NCBI GenBank assembly: GCA_017437745.1
Contig: JAFRYI010000007.1
Span: 210,767 to 274,766 of the forward strand
Direction of reading: 5' to 3'
DNA: 64,000 nt
Origin: Bacillota bacterium
GTDB taxonomy: Bacteria > Bacillota > Clostridia > Peptostreptococcales > Anaerovoracaceae
Below, one piece after another: positions 18,177 through 26,308 of this stretch (within the stretch, counting starts at the first letter, position 1; every line of letters begins with the position of its first letter). The notes beneath the pieces are model-generated. The model searched no databases, had not been told where the DNA came from, and saw nothing but the letters and a program-made list of their open reading frames with translations. The position numbers were made by a program, and so were the translations under genes.

Positions 18177-19424
18177 TTAAAGCAGTTTCCTAAGCTGGCC
18201 GAAGAATCCGGGAAAGCTTTTGCTTACCGCTCCGGCGCCTTCTATCGTAACGGGTCTTTCCGCGGTGACGGCAAGCACCGCCAGCGCCATGACTATCCTG
18301 TGATCTCCGCATCCGCTTACCGTAACGCCGCCTTTGACAGGGGTCCTGCCCGTAACGTATACGGTATCCCCGTCCGAGCGGATGTCGCAGCCGAGTTTTT
18401 CAAGTTCGCGCTCCATGTTCGCTATGCGGTCGGATTCCTTAAAACGCAGTCTTCCTGCTCCGCTGAACACGGACGTGCCTTCGGCCTGCGTCGCGACGGC
18501 GAAGAGCAGGGGACCCAGGTCCGGACAGTCGGATATATCCGCCCGGATCGCTTTTAACGAGCCGGCCTCTCCGAATCCGTCCAGCAGTTTTACGATCACC
18601 TTGTCTGCCTGCGCGGAATCCCGGTCCAGTCCCTTAACTTCCGCTGTTCTCCGGCAGAGTTTCGCGGCAGCCAGAAGGGGCGCCGCGGAGGACCAGTCTG
18701 CTTCTACGTCTATATCGAAAGGCAGGTAGCGCTGCTTTCCGGGAACAGTAATGCCGGATATGGAGCCGTTTCCGTCCCTGCTCGCTTCGACCCTTATCCC
18801 CGCGCGTTTCAGCGTTCCGATCGTCAGATCCACGTAGGGAGCGGATCTCAGAGGACCGGTGAGAACTATCCCGGAGTCCCCGTCAAGAGTCGGAAGGACG
18901 AACAGCAGTCCGCTTACGAACTGCGAGGAGACGTCTCCCGGAAGCGTATATGTTCCGGGTGTAAGTCTGCCTTGCGCGGCAACGTATGCTCCGGTGTTTA
19001 CGAAGGATCTTCCGTCTTCGCTGTAGATCTTTTCGTACGGTCCCAGAGGACGCTCCAAAAGGCGGCCTTTTCCGCTGAACAGACAGCGCTTTCCGCTCTG
19101 CGCAAACAGCGGAATGAGGAACCTTAGGGCTGCTGCGGATTCTCCGCAGTCGACTGGACCGAAAGGAAGTCCGTCCGTACACGCCGCGTCCGCGCCGTTC
19201 CCCGAAGGAATACCGTTAAGGAACTGTCCGTTGCCTTCGACAAGCACCGGGTCTCCGCTGTCGTCCACCCAGGCGCCGAGCTGCCTGACGGCTTCGATCA
19301 CCACATGCGTGTCGTCGCAGCGCGAGAGCCCGCGTATCTGCGAACAGCCGTCCGCCAGAGCAGCCGCAATTAACGCTCTCTGCGATATGGATTTGCTCGA
19401 GGGGACCTCGAATACTATGCTCAT
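18177..19424 (-). CDS. aroA: 3-phosphoshikimate 1-carboxyvinyltransferase (EPSP synthase)
   Basis: Sixth step: joins PEP to shikimate-3-phosphate to give EPSP. 415 residues, near the normal 430. Landmarks are the N-terminal [16 protein letters not shown], the PEP-site segment as [15 protein letters not shown] (where many enzymes have GNAGTxxR), [14 protein letters not shown], and [18 protein letters not shown]. The altered GNAGT segment follows a pattern common in other Firmicutes and may affect glyphosate affinity, which cannot be judged from sequence. The start codon overlaps the aroF stop (ATGA). Confidence 0.94.
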   Translation of the reverse strand: MSIVFEVPSSKSISQRALIAAALADGCSQIRGLSRCDDTHVVIEAVRQLGAWVDDSGDPVLVEGNGQFLNGIPSGNGADAACTDGLPFGPVDCGESAAALRFLIPLFAQSGKRCLFSGKGRLLERPLGPYEKIYSEDGRSFVNTGAYVAAQGRLTPGTYTLPGDVSSQFVSGLLFVLPTLDGDSGIVLTGPLRSAPYVDLTIGTLKRAGIRVEASRDGNGSISGITVPGKQRYLPFDIDVEADWSSAAPLLAAAKLCRRTAEVKGLDRDSAQADKVIVKLLDGFGEAGSLKAIRADISDCPDLGPLLFAVATQAEGTSVFSGAGRLRFKESDRIANMERELEKLGCDIRSDGDTVYVTGRTPVKGGVTVSGCGDHRIVMALAVLAVTAERPVTIEGAGAVSKSFPGFFGQLRKLL

Positions 19425-20281
19425 AGCTCTCTTCCCACGGCCTTCGCCACAAGGCGGGCCTTTTCCATAAGATCCGCGAATCGCTCAGGTAATATGGACT
19501 GCGCTCCGTCGCTGGCAGCCGCGTCCGGGTCGTCGTGGACCTCCACCAGAAGCCCGTCAGCTCCCGCGGCGATGGCAGCCAGACTTACGGCCTCAACGTA
19601 TTTCCAGTTTCCTGTGGCGTGGGACGGATCAACTATTATCGGAAGGTGCGTCTTTTCCTTTATTATGGGTACCACGGCAAGATCCATGGTGTTTCTTGTC
19701 GCGTACTCGAAGGTGCGTATGCCGCGTTCGCAGAGGATGACGTTTGGATTTCCTCCCGCGAGTACGTACTCCGCGGCCATGATCCATTCGTCTATAGTGG
19801 CGCCTGCTCCGCGCTTTAGAAGCACCGGCTTTTGTGTGCGTCCCACCGCCTTAAGAAGAGCGAAGTTCTGCATGTTCCTTGCACCTATCTGGATTATGTC
19901 CACGTTTTCCGTGAACAGGTCCATGTCGTTTTCGCTTACCATCTCGGAGATCACGGGCATGCCGCTTGCGCGTCCCGCTTCTTTAAGCCAGCCTATGCCT
20001 TCCGGACCGATCCCCTGGAATGAGTAGGGCGATGTGCGCGGCTTGTAGGATCCGCCTCTGAGTACGGAGGCTCCGGCGGCTTTTACTTTTCCGGCGATGC
20101 GCTTTATGCTTTCCGCGGATTCCACGGCGCAGGGACCGGCCATTACGGCCACGGGGCAGCCGGCGCCTATCTTAACGCTTCCGGCTTCCACGATGGTGTC
20201 TTCGCTCTGGTGGGCTCTGCTTGCCAGGGTATATTCGGGTATGTGTTCTTCGAAAATCATTCGGTCGTTCTCCGTGATCAC
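19421..20281 (-). CDS. aroF: 3-deoxy-7-phosphoheptulonate synthase (DAHP synthase)
   Basis: Entry step: condenses PEP and erythrose-4-phosphate to DAHP. 286 residues of the type I-beta class, with [51 protein letters not shown] and [10 protein letters not shown]. The N-terminal regulatory (ferredoxin-like) domain of longer relatives is missing; only ~35 residues precede the barrel. Feedback control by aromatic amino acids through that domain is therefore unlikely. The start is GTG at 20281, overlapping the aroE-K stop (GTGA). Neighbours on both sides are pathway enzymes. Confidence 0.95.
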   Translation of the reverse strand: MITENDRMIFEEHIPEYTLASRAHQSEDTIVEAGSVKIGAGCPVAVMAGPCAVESAESIKRIAGKVKAAGASVLRGGSYKPRTSPYSFQGIGPEGIGWLKEAGRASGMPVISEMVSENDMDLFTENVDIIQIGARNMQNFALLKAVGRTQKPVLLKRGAGATIDEWIMAAEYVLAGGNPNVILCERGIRTFEYATRNTMDLAVVPIIKEKTHLPIIVDPSHATGNWKYVEAVSLAAIAAGADGLLVEVHDDPDAAASDGAQSILPERFADLMEKARLVAKAVGREL

Positions 20282-21540
20282 AATTCTTTTTCCAGCAGTT
20301 CTTTTATGGTTTCGGCGGTCTCTTCCGGAGTCCCGTTCGCGGGGATCCTAAGATCTGCGTATCTTTCGTAGAGCGGCAGCCTTTCGGCGTACAGTCTGTC
20401 CATGTCTTCCGCCGTCCGCGAAAGAGGAGTCTCTTCCGACGGTTTAAGCAGCCGCGGGCTGCGGTCCAGCCATACGATGACGCCGTTCTCCGCAAGGTGC
20501 CGCATGTTGTTCTTTTTAAGCACGGCTCCGCCCCCGCAGGCTATTATGCTGCCCTTAAGAGCGCTAAGTTTCTGCAGCACTTTAGCTTCTTTTTTGCGGA
20601 AAGCGGCTTCTCCGAAAGTGTTTATGAAGGAGCCGGGGGACATGCCTTCGGCTTCTCCGAAAGCGTCGTCCGCGTCCGCGAAAGCGCTTCCGGTTTTTTC
20701 CGCCAGTATCCTGCCGCTCTCCGTCTTTCCGGAAGAGGGCATGCCTATCAGCACTATGTTCTTCTGCTCCGCGTAAACGGTCCGGACGCAGTCTTCTATC
20801 AGCGTCTCCGGCAGATCTTTTCCGGTGAATATGCGGTCGGAGTACAATGCCTGAGCGGCAAGCATCCCGAAACCGCCGGCCGCGTTGATTCCCCGCAGCT
20901 GCGCTTCGTATACCAGACGGGTACGGAACGGATTTGCGACTATGTCGATAACGTTCTTAAGCTCCGGAAACTTGCTCAGGTCCGCCGGATGCTCCGCGCT
21001 GTGCGGATACATGCCTATGGGCGTGGCGTTGATGATCGTATCCCACTCGCTCGCCCGCGAGTAGAGCTCCTGGTAGGAGATGACACCGTTCATGAACGGC
21101 CAGGTGTTCTCCGGGTCCCTGCTTACGAAAGTCGCTTTTCCGCGGAGCTTCTCCACTGCCGCGGCCGCCGCGCGAGCAGCTCCTCCTGTGCCCAGTATAG
21201 CGGTGTTTCCAAGGCTTTTAGCCATTCCGTGCTTTTTTATCAGATAGACGAAGCCTGCAAGGTCCGTGTTGTATCCGCGCAGTTTCCCGTCTTCGTTGGC
21301 TACGCAGTTCACCGCTCCGGCGTCCGTCGCGCTCCGGTCGAATTCGTCCATGTATTCCATGGCCGCAAGCTTGTAGGGAATGGTGACGTTTATGCCGCGG
21401 AAATCGCGGTCGGCGAAGAATTCGTCCAGCTGCTCCGGATCGAGCTCTTTCAGGACGTATTCCTCCCCGGTGAAAAACGCGTGCAGCCTCGGGGACATGC
21501 TGTGGCCGAGAGGTTTTCCTATAAGTCCGAATTTCATCAT
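20278..21540 (-). CDS. aroEK: Shikimate dehydrogenase-shikimate kinase fusion
   Basis: A bifunctional protein of 420 residues. Residues ~1-255 are Aro[24 protein letters not shown] with the catalytic lysine, NTDLAGF, the NADP loop [19 protein letters not shown] and the C-terminal [10 protein letters not shown]. Residues ~258-420 are AroK: Walker [14 protein letters not shown] for Mg/shikimate, [10 protein letters not shown] and ACGGGAVL. The fused enzyme reduces 3-dehydroshikimate and then phosphorylates shikimate, steps four and five, which would allow direct hand-over. The two domains are joined by a short linker (RTVYAEQK) with no frameshift. It starts on the aroC stop (ATGA). Confidence 0.95.
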   Translation of the reverse strand: MMKFGLIGKPLGHSMSPRLHAFFTGEEYVLKELDPEQLDEFFADRDFRGINVTIPYKLAAMEYMDEFDRSATDAGAVNCVANEDGKLRGYNTDLAGFVYLIKKHGMAKSLGNTAILGTGGAARAAAAAVEKLRGKATFVSRDPENTWPFMNGVISYQELYSRASEWDTIINATPIGMYPHSAEHPADLSKFPELKNVIDIVANPFRTRLVYEAQLRGINAAGGFGMLAAQALYSDRIFTGKDLPETLIEDCVRTVYAEQKNIVLIGMPSSGKTESGRILAEKTGSAFADADDAFGEAEGMSPGSFINTFGEAAFRKKEAKVLQKLSALKGSIIACGGGAVLKKNNMRHLAENGVIVWLDRSPRLLKPSEETPLSRTAEDMDRLYAERLPLYERYADLRIPANGTPEETAETIKELLEKEL

Positions 21541-22634
21541 TCGTTCCTCAGCGCCATGTATCCGAAGCGCCTTGCTATGAAGTCCGCGATGACCAGCGCC
21601 GCTGCCGCGTTTACGACCGGCGCGGCTCTGTGGACTATCGCGGGATCGTGGCGTCCTTTTATCTCAACGGTAGTCTCTTCGCCCTTGCCGAGATCCACGG
21701 TGTTTTGTTTCATTGCTATCGACGGCGTGGGCTTTACGGCAGTGCGGAACAGCAGGGGCATGCCGTTCGTTATGCCTCCGTCCGCTCCGCCTCCGTTGTT
21801 GGAGCGCATGGATATCCTGCCGCCCTTGAAGCACGGCTCGTCGTTGGCCTCGCTGCCGGTCTTGTCCGCCATGGCGAAACCTTCTCCGAACTCCACGCCT
21901 TTGACGGCAGGGATGGAGAACAATATGTGAGCCAGTTCGCTTTCGATGCTGTCGAACCAGGGCTCTCCCAGGCCCGCTTCAAGTCCGCACACAGCGGTCT
22001 CAAGAGTTCCGCCGACTGAGTCTCCGGCGGCCTTCGCGGCCTCTGTCTCTTTTATCATTTTTTCTGACGCGTTCAGGTCCAGGACAGGGAAGTCCAGGCC
22101 TTTAAGCGCTTTGATGTCTTCCGAGGGTTCCTCCGCGAACGCTCTGTCGGAGATCCCGTGCAGCCTCGAAATATGAGTGCCTACGGTTATTCCTTTTTCT
22201 TCCAGAGCGCTCTGAAGTATCGCTCCCGCGGCTACGAGCGGGGCGGTAAGCCTTCCGGAGAAGTGTCCTCCGCCTGAAGCGTCGGCGAATCCCAGATACT
22301 TAACGTAGCCGGTGTAGTCCGCGTGAGAAGGCCTCGGCGTTTCCGCCGTCTTTTCGTAGTCACCGGGCCTTGCCGCGGTGTTGCGTATCAGTATCGTAAG
22401 CGGCGTGCCCTGGGTGTATCCGTCCTTCTCGCCGGACAGGAACTCTACCTCGTCGGGCTCGCGCCTTGCTGTGGAAACGCTTTCGGGGCCGCTGCGCTTA
22501 GCGAGCTCCGCGCTGACGCGGTCCTTGTCTATCCTGAGTCCCGGGGGCAGTCCGTCCACGACCGCTCCCACGGCCGGTCCGTGCGATTCCCCGAACAGCG
22601 TTATCTTTATTGCTTTTCCGAAAGTGTTGCTCAT
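21537..22634 (-). CDS. aroC: Chorismate synthase
   Basis: Last step: converts EPSP to chorismate using reduced FMN. 365 residues with the family landmarks TLFGESHGPAVG, RPSHADYTGY, SGGGHFSGRLTAP, RSNNGGGADGGI and GRHDPAIVHRA. The start was set at ATG 22634, which shares one base with the aroB stop (TGATG) and follows GAGGGAGG; an upstream in-frame stretch is out-of-frame aroB. It is second in the chorismate operon. Confidence 0.96.
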   Translation of the reverse strand: MSNTFGKAIKITLFGESHGPAVGAVVDGLPPGLRIDKDRVSAELAKRSGPESVSTARREPDEVEFLSGEKDGYTQGTPLTILIRNTAARPGDYEKTAETPRPSHADYTGYVKYLGFADASGGGHFSGRLTAPLVAAGAILQSALEEKGITVGTHISRLHGISDRAFAEEPSEDIKALKGLDFPVLDLNASEKMIKETEAAKAAGDSVGGTLETAVCGLEAGLGEPWFDSIESELAHILFSIPAVKGVEFGEGFAMADKTGSEANDEPCFKGGRISMRSNNGGGADGGITNGMPLLFRTAVKPTPSIAMKQNTVDLGKGEETTVEIKGRHDPAIVHRAAPVVNAAAALVIADFIARRFGYMALRNE

Positions 22635-23632
22635 CAAAGCCTCCCTCTCAGTTCTTCCAGACTCGTCCTCCGAATGTATCCCTTGCCGGGTTCGTCGGCC
22701 ATTACAAGATCTATCACGCCGTGGTCGGCCTTCTTGTCGCTGCGCATCAGTTCCATTATCCTGTCCGGATCCGCGTCGCAATGCGTCGGCAGACCAAGCT
22801 TTTCGAGGACAGCGCGCAGTCTTTCCTTAAGCTGCGGGTCGTCGATCACGGTCATCATGCCCATGGCGACGCATTCTCCGTGAAGGTATCTGCCCAGGCC
22901 GTAATAGCTTTCGTAGGCATGTCCGAAAGTGTGTCCGAAGTTCAGAAGCTTGCGCTCTCCGCTCTCGCGTTCGTCTGCCTCCACTATGTCTTTTTTGACC
23001 TTAAGGGCACGGTATATTATCTCTTCCGGACGGTCTCTGAAACTGTCGCTTTCGAATATGGCGAACAAATCCGGATCCCTTATGATACCTGCTTTTACAG
23101 CCTCCGCAAGGCCTGCGTTCGTCTGCCTTTCGGGCAGGGTGGACAGCACGTCGGGATCTATTATCACGGCGGACGGCTGCCAGAACGCGCCGATTATGTT
23201 CTTTGTGTCTTCGAGGTCTACTCCGGTCTTTCCGCCTATGCTCGAATCCACCTGAGAAAGGACCGTGGTAGGGATGTTCACGAAACGCAGACCGCGCATG
23301 TATGTGGCCGCGGCAAAGCCCGCCAGGTCTCCGGCAACGCCTCCTCCCAGAGCGATCACGGTGTCTCTCCTGGAGATGCCGCAGTCCAGCATGTCCGATA
23401 CCAGTTCCTTGTAGACCTCCAGGTTCTTGGATCCTTCGCCCTGAGGGATAACGAACACGTCCGCGTCCGGAAACTGCTGCCTTAAGCAGTCGGTCCAGAC
23501 CGCGGGAATGCCGCTGTCGGTAACGATGAAGACCCTTCCTTCAGCGTCCGCAAGCTCCGCCGCTCTCCTGAGCGCGCCTCTTTCTATGTATACGGGATAC
23601 GACCCGTGACCGGTCTTTATTTCCAGTGTCAT
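22634..23632 (-). CDS. aroB: 3-dehydroquinate synthase
   Basis: Second step: cyclises DAHP to 3-dehydroquinate with NAD and a divalent metal. 332 residues with FVIPQGEGSKNLEVY, the NAD loop ALGGGVAGDLAGFAA, SSIGGKTGVDLED and the metal ligand motif LNFGHTFGHAYES. I prefer ATG 23632, preceded by GGAGG at good spacing; a longer in-frame start at 23662 adds ten Arg-rich residues not seen in the family. It is the promoter-proximal gene of the chorismate operon. Confidence 0.95.
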   Translation of the reverse strand: MTLEIKTGHGSYPVYIERGALRRAAELADAEGRVFIVTDSGIPAVWTDCLRQQFPDADVFVIPQGEGSKNLEVYKELVSDMLDCGISRRDTVIALGGGVAGDLAGFAAATYMRGLRFVNIPTTVLSQVDSSIGGKTGVDLEDTKNIIGAFWQPSAVIIDPDVLSTLPERQTNAGLAEAVKAGIIRDPDLFAIFESDSFRDRPEEIIYRALKVKKDIVEADERESGERKLLNFGHTFGHAYESYYGLGRYLHGECVAMGMMTVIDDPQLKERLRAVLEKLGLPTHCDADPDRIMELMRSDKKADHGVIDLVMADEPGKGYIRRTSLEELRGRL

Positions 23633-23670
23633 TCTCCGCCTCCGGCCGGATAATACGCACAAAAACCCAA

Positions 23671-23693
23671 AGTATCGCCTGATACTCTATTAT
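23671..23693 (-). promoter_or_regulatory. Chorismate operon promoter and possible operator
   Basis: On the minus strand a TATAAT box (23693-23688) is followed at once by the imperfect palindrome AGTATCAGGCGATACT (23686-23671), which would cover the transcription start. Position fits a repressor site; the regulator is unknown. Confidence 0.5.
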
Positions 23694-23760
23694 AAAGAAT
23701 AATATTATATATAAGCATTTGCAAGCGTTTTAGCGGAAAGTGGAACAGCGCGGATATATG

Positions 23761-23769
23761 TGGTATAAT
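23761..23769 (+). promoter_or_regulatory. Extended -10 promoter, rluA-type gene
   Basis: TGG-TATAAT with TATAAT at 23764-23769, only 8 nt before the ATG at 23778 and with no Shine-Dalgarno in between. The mRNA would be leaderless or nearly so. Confidence 0.6.
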
Positions 23770-23777
23770 AACTTGTT

Positions 23778-24791
23778 ATGAAAGAACTGGCGATCTCCAA
23801 AAACGACGCGGGACAGAGGCTGGACAGGTTCCTTAAGAAGTATCTGGCCGGAGCGCCGCTCTCCGCGATATACAAGATCATCCGCAAGGATCTTAAGGTG
23901 GACGGACGCCGCCGCCGCGAGGATCACATACTTTCGGAAGGGGAGATCCTGAGTTTCTACGTAACGGACGAAGAATTCGAGACCTGGACCGCTAAAAAAG
24001 CGGTGAAAAGGGCAAAGAAGCAGTTCCGAGTAATATACGAGGACGACAACATCCTCATCGTAAGCAAGCCTTTCGGGCTGCTGGTGCACGGCGACAGGAA
24101 CGAAAAGAAGGAGACGCTGGCCAACCAGGTGATCGACTATCTGATAGAGAACGGCGCCTACGATCCAAGGGCGGAGAAGAGCTTCGTGCCGAGCCCTGTC
24201 CACAGGCTGGACCGCAACACAACGGGAACGGTCGTGTTCGGCAAGAACGCGGAAGCCCTGAGGGAGCTTGCCGCCCTGTTCCGCGAGGACGGTGCGGTGT
24301 CCAAGTTCTACTACACCGTAGTCCACGGCAGGCTTACCGAAGAGGTGCGTCTGAAAGGAAAACTGCTCAAGGACGAGGAACGCAACGTCTGCCGCGTGCT
24401 CCCTGAGAGCGCCGACCGCGGGAAGTACATAGAGACGGTCGTAAGGCCGGTGTACGCCGGAGATAACGCCAGCGGATCCGGAAGGAACGCCTCCGGCTTC
24501 AGCATAGCGGACGTGGAGTTGGTTACCGGGCGCAGCCATCAGATAAGGGCTCACCTTGCAAGTATTGGACATCCTATCGCCGGTGATGTAAAATACGGCG
24601 GAAAGCGTACGCAGGTAAAGGACATGGACATGGTGCTTGGAAGCACCACCCAGGCACTGCACGCGTATAAAATAAGATTCAACAGGGCGGAAGGAACTCT
24701 GGAATATCTCAGCGGACAGAGCTTTACGGCTCCGCTTCCGGCGGACTGGGAGCCCCTTCAGAGAGGATTGTTCGGAAAGGCAGTCATATAG
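23778..24791 (+). CDS. RluA family pseudouridine synthase
   Basis: 337 residues. An N-terminal S4 RNA-binding domain (NDAGQRLDRFLKKYLAG...IRKDLKVDGRRR) precedes the RluA catalytic domain with VHRLDRNTTGTVVFGK, which holds the catalytic aspartate, and GRSHQIRAHLASIGHPIAGD. It would convert specific uridines in 23S rRNA (RluC/RluD-like) to pseudouridine. The exact target cannot be told from sequence. The ATG follows a -10 box directly, so the message may be leaderless. It abuts lepB with no gap and continues into smpB and ssrA. Confidence 0.92.
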   Translation: MKELAISKNDAGQRLDRFLKKYLAGAPLSAIYKIIRKDLKVDGRRRREDHILSEGEILSFYVTDEEFETWTAKKAVKRAKKQFRVIYEDDNILIVSKPFGLLVHGDRNEKKETLANQVIDYLIENGAYDPRAEKSFVPSPVHRLDRNTTGTVVFGKNAEALRELAALFREDGAVSKFYYTVVHGRLTEEVRLKGKLLKDEERNVCRVLPESADRGKYIETVVRPVYAGDNASGSGRNASGFSIADVELVTGRSHQIRAHLASIGHPIAGDVKYGGKRTQVKDMDMVLGSTTQALHAYKIRFNRAEGTLEYLSGQSFTAPLPADWEPLQRGLFGKAVI

Positions 24792-25415
24792 ATGAACGAC
24801 GAAACACCTAAAGAAACGGTTGCGGTAATAAAGCCGGAGGACAAGAAAGCCAAGGCAGCGGTCGTGGATAAAAAGCTGGAAGACAGCAGGCGCAATACCA
24901 GGGAGTGGATAAAGGACATAGGCATAGCCGTCATAGTAGCGGTGCTGTTCCTTCAGTTCTTCATGCCCACGATCGTCAGGGAACACTCCATGGAGAACAC
25001 CCTTAAGCAGAACGACTACGTGTTCGTCAGCCGCAGGTACTACACCTGGTTCAAGAAGGAGATGAAGCGCGGCGACATAATCGTTTTCCGCAGCGACCTT
25101 ACTACTTCTCTCGGCTCGGAGAAGCTTCTTGTAAAGAGGATAATTGCGATCCCCGGCGATACCGTATCCATCAAGGACGGCAAGGTCTACGTAAACGGTC
25201 AGACATCGGACGAATCCTACACCAAGGACGGCTATACCGGAGGCGAGATGGCGGAGGTGACGGTCCCCGCTGGCCACATATTCGTAATGGGCGACAACCG
25301 CCAGAACAGCACGGACAGCCGTAACGCCATCGTCGGCTTCGTGGACATAAGCGACATAAAAGGAAAGGTAGTGTTCAGACTGCTGCCTCTTAAGAAGGCG
25401 GGCAGCTTCGATTAG
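24792..25415 (+). CDS. lepB: Type I signal peptidase
   Basis: Membrane serine protease that removes signal peptides from exported proteins such as the FG-GAP protein in this window. 207 residues: a charged cytoplasmic N-terminus, one membrane helix ([16 protein letters not shown]), the catalytic serine Ser66 in REHSMENTL, the general-base lysine Lys115 in [12 protein letters not shown], and the box [17 protein letters not shown]. The single helix matches Gram-positive SipS-type enzymes. The ATG follows the upstream stop immediately. Confidence 0.95.
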   Translation: MNDETPKETVAVIKPEDKKAKAAVVDKKLEDSRRNTREWIKDIGIAVIVAVLFLQFFMPTIVREHSMENTLKQNDYVFVSRRYYTWFKKEMKRGDIIVFRSDLTTSLGSEKLLVKRIIAIPGDTVSIKDGKVYVNGQTSDESYTKDGYTGGEMAEVTVPAGHIFVMGDNRQNSTDSRNAIVGFVDISDIKGKVVFRLLPLKKAGSFD

Positions 25416-25417
25416 TC

Positions 25418-25873
25418 ATGGCGGAAAGAAAACTCATAGCCAACAACAAGAAAGCCCGTCACGACTACTTCATAGAGGAGGAATACGAGGCCGGAATAGT
25501 GCTTACGGGGACGGAGATAAAGTCCCTCAGAGCCGGCGGAGTCAATCTGCGCGATTCGTTCGCCAAGGTTGAAAACTCCGAGGTCTTAGTATACAATATG
25601 CACATCAGCCCTTACGAAAAGGGCAACAGGTTCAATACGGATCCCATGAGGCCCAAAAAGCTGCTGCTCCACAAGAGGGAGATACGCAAGCTGATAGGCC
25701 TGGTAAGCAAGCAGGGGCTTACTCTGGTTCCGCTGGACGTGTACCTGAACAACAAGGGAATGGCCAAGCTTACGCTTGCCGTCGCAAGGGGCAAGAAACT
25801 CTACGACAAGCGCGAGGACATAGCCAAACGCGACGCGGCCCGCGACATAGACCGCAGGATGAAAGACAAATAG
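25418..25873 (+). CDS. smpB: SsrA-binding protein SmpB
   Basis: Binds tmRNA and delivers it to stalled ribosomes for trans-translation. 151 residues with the SmpB core: [50 protein letters not shown] and the basic C-terminal tail [18 protein letters not shown] that enters the ribosomal decoding site. Its partner RNA gene ssrA begins 19 bp downstream, so protein and RNA are made together. Confidence 0.97.
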   Translation: MAERKLIANNKKARHDYFIEEEYEAGIVLTGTEIKSLRAGGVNLRDSFAKVENSEVLVYNMHISPYEKGNRFNTDPMRPKKLLLHKREIRKLIGLVSKQGLTLVPLDVYLNNKGMAKLTLAVARGKKLYDKREDIAKRDAARDIDRRMKDK

Positions 25874-25892
25874 TACGCTTGGCGTACATCCC

Positions 25893-26250
25893 GGGGGCGT
25901 AAAGGTTTCGACGGGGGTGTAGAAGCCGGGTAAGCGAGCCGGAGTCGACAGGGTTTCCGTTAAAAACTGTCCGTTTAAAATAAACGCTAAAAGAAACAAC
26001 AATTTCGCATTCGCAGCATAATCGCTGCCCGCGCGTCGGCCTTAGGTCACCTGCAGCTTAAGATCCCGGCGTCGACCATGCAGGAAAACCTTCTTAAAGT
26101 TCCCGGTATAAGAAGGGACTCACGGGATAGGAAAGTGCGCGTCGTGCCGGCGGGCCGCGCATCTTCCGAAACTTAAACTACCGGCTGCGCTCGGAGAAAG
26201 CCTTGTGGAAATGCTTTCGGACGCGAGTTCGATTCTCGCCGCTTCCACCA
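25893..26250 (+). ncRNA. ssrA: Transfer-messenger RNA (tmRNA)
   Basis: 358 nt. The 5' end GGGGGCG (25893-25899) pairs with CGCTTCC just before ACCA (ending 26250) as the tRNA-like acceptor stem; the T-loop GTTCGATTC is intact and CCA is encoded. The tag reading frame runs from the resume codon GCT 25986 to TAA 26021 and reads AKRNNNFAFAA. Pseudoknot-like inverted segments follow. It rescues stalled ribosomes with SmpB. Confidence 0.96.
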
Positions 26251-26255
26251 CAAAA

Positions 26256-26285
26256 AAAGACCCTTGAGATTTCAAGGGTCTTTTG
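26256..26285. terminator. Bidirectional terminator between ssrA and the 26309 gene
   Basis: Stem AGACCCTTGA / TCAAGGGTCT with flanking A-run and T-run, so it works for ssrA on the plus strand and for the convergent zinc-ribbon gene on the minus strand. Confidence 0.9.
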
Positions 26286-26308
26286 CTTTTTTGCGTTTGC
26301 CTGCGGTA

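Noticed and set aside
23730..25277. 515-codon frame antisense to the RluA-type and lepB genes
   Set aside because: Both sense genes have full catalytic motifs; the antisense frame is low-complexity in appearance and spans two genes.
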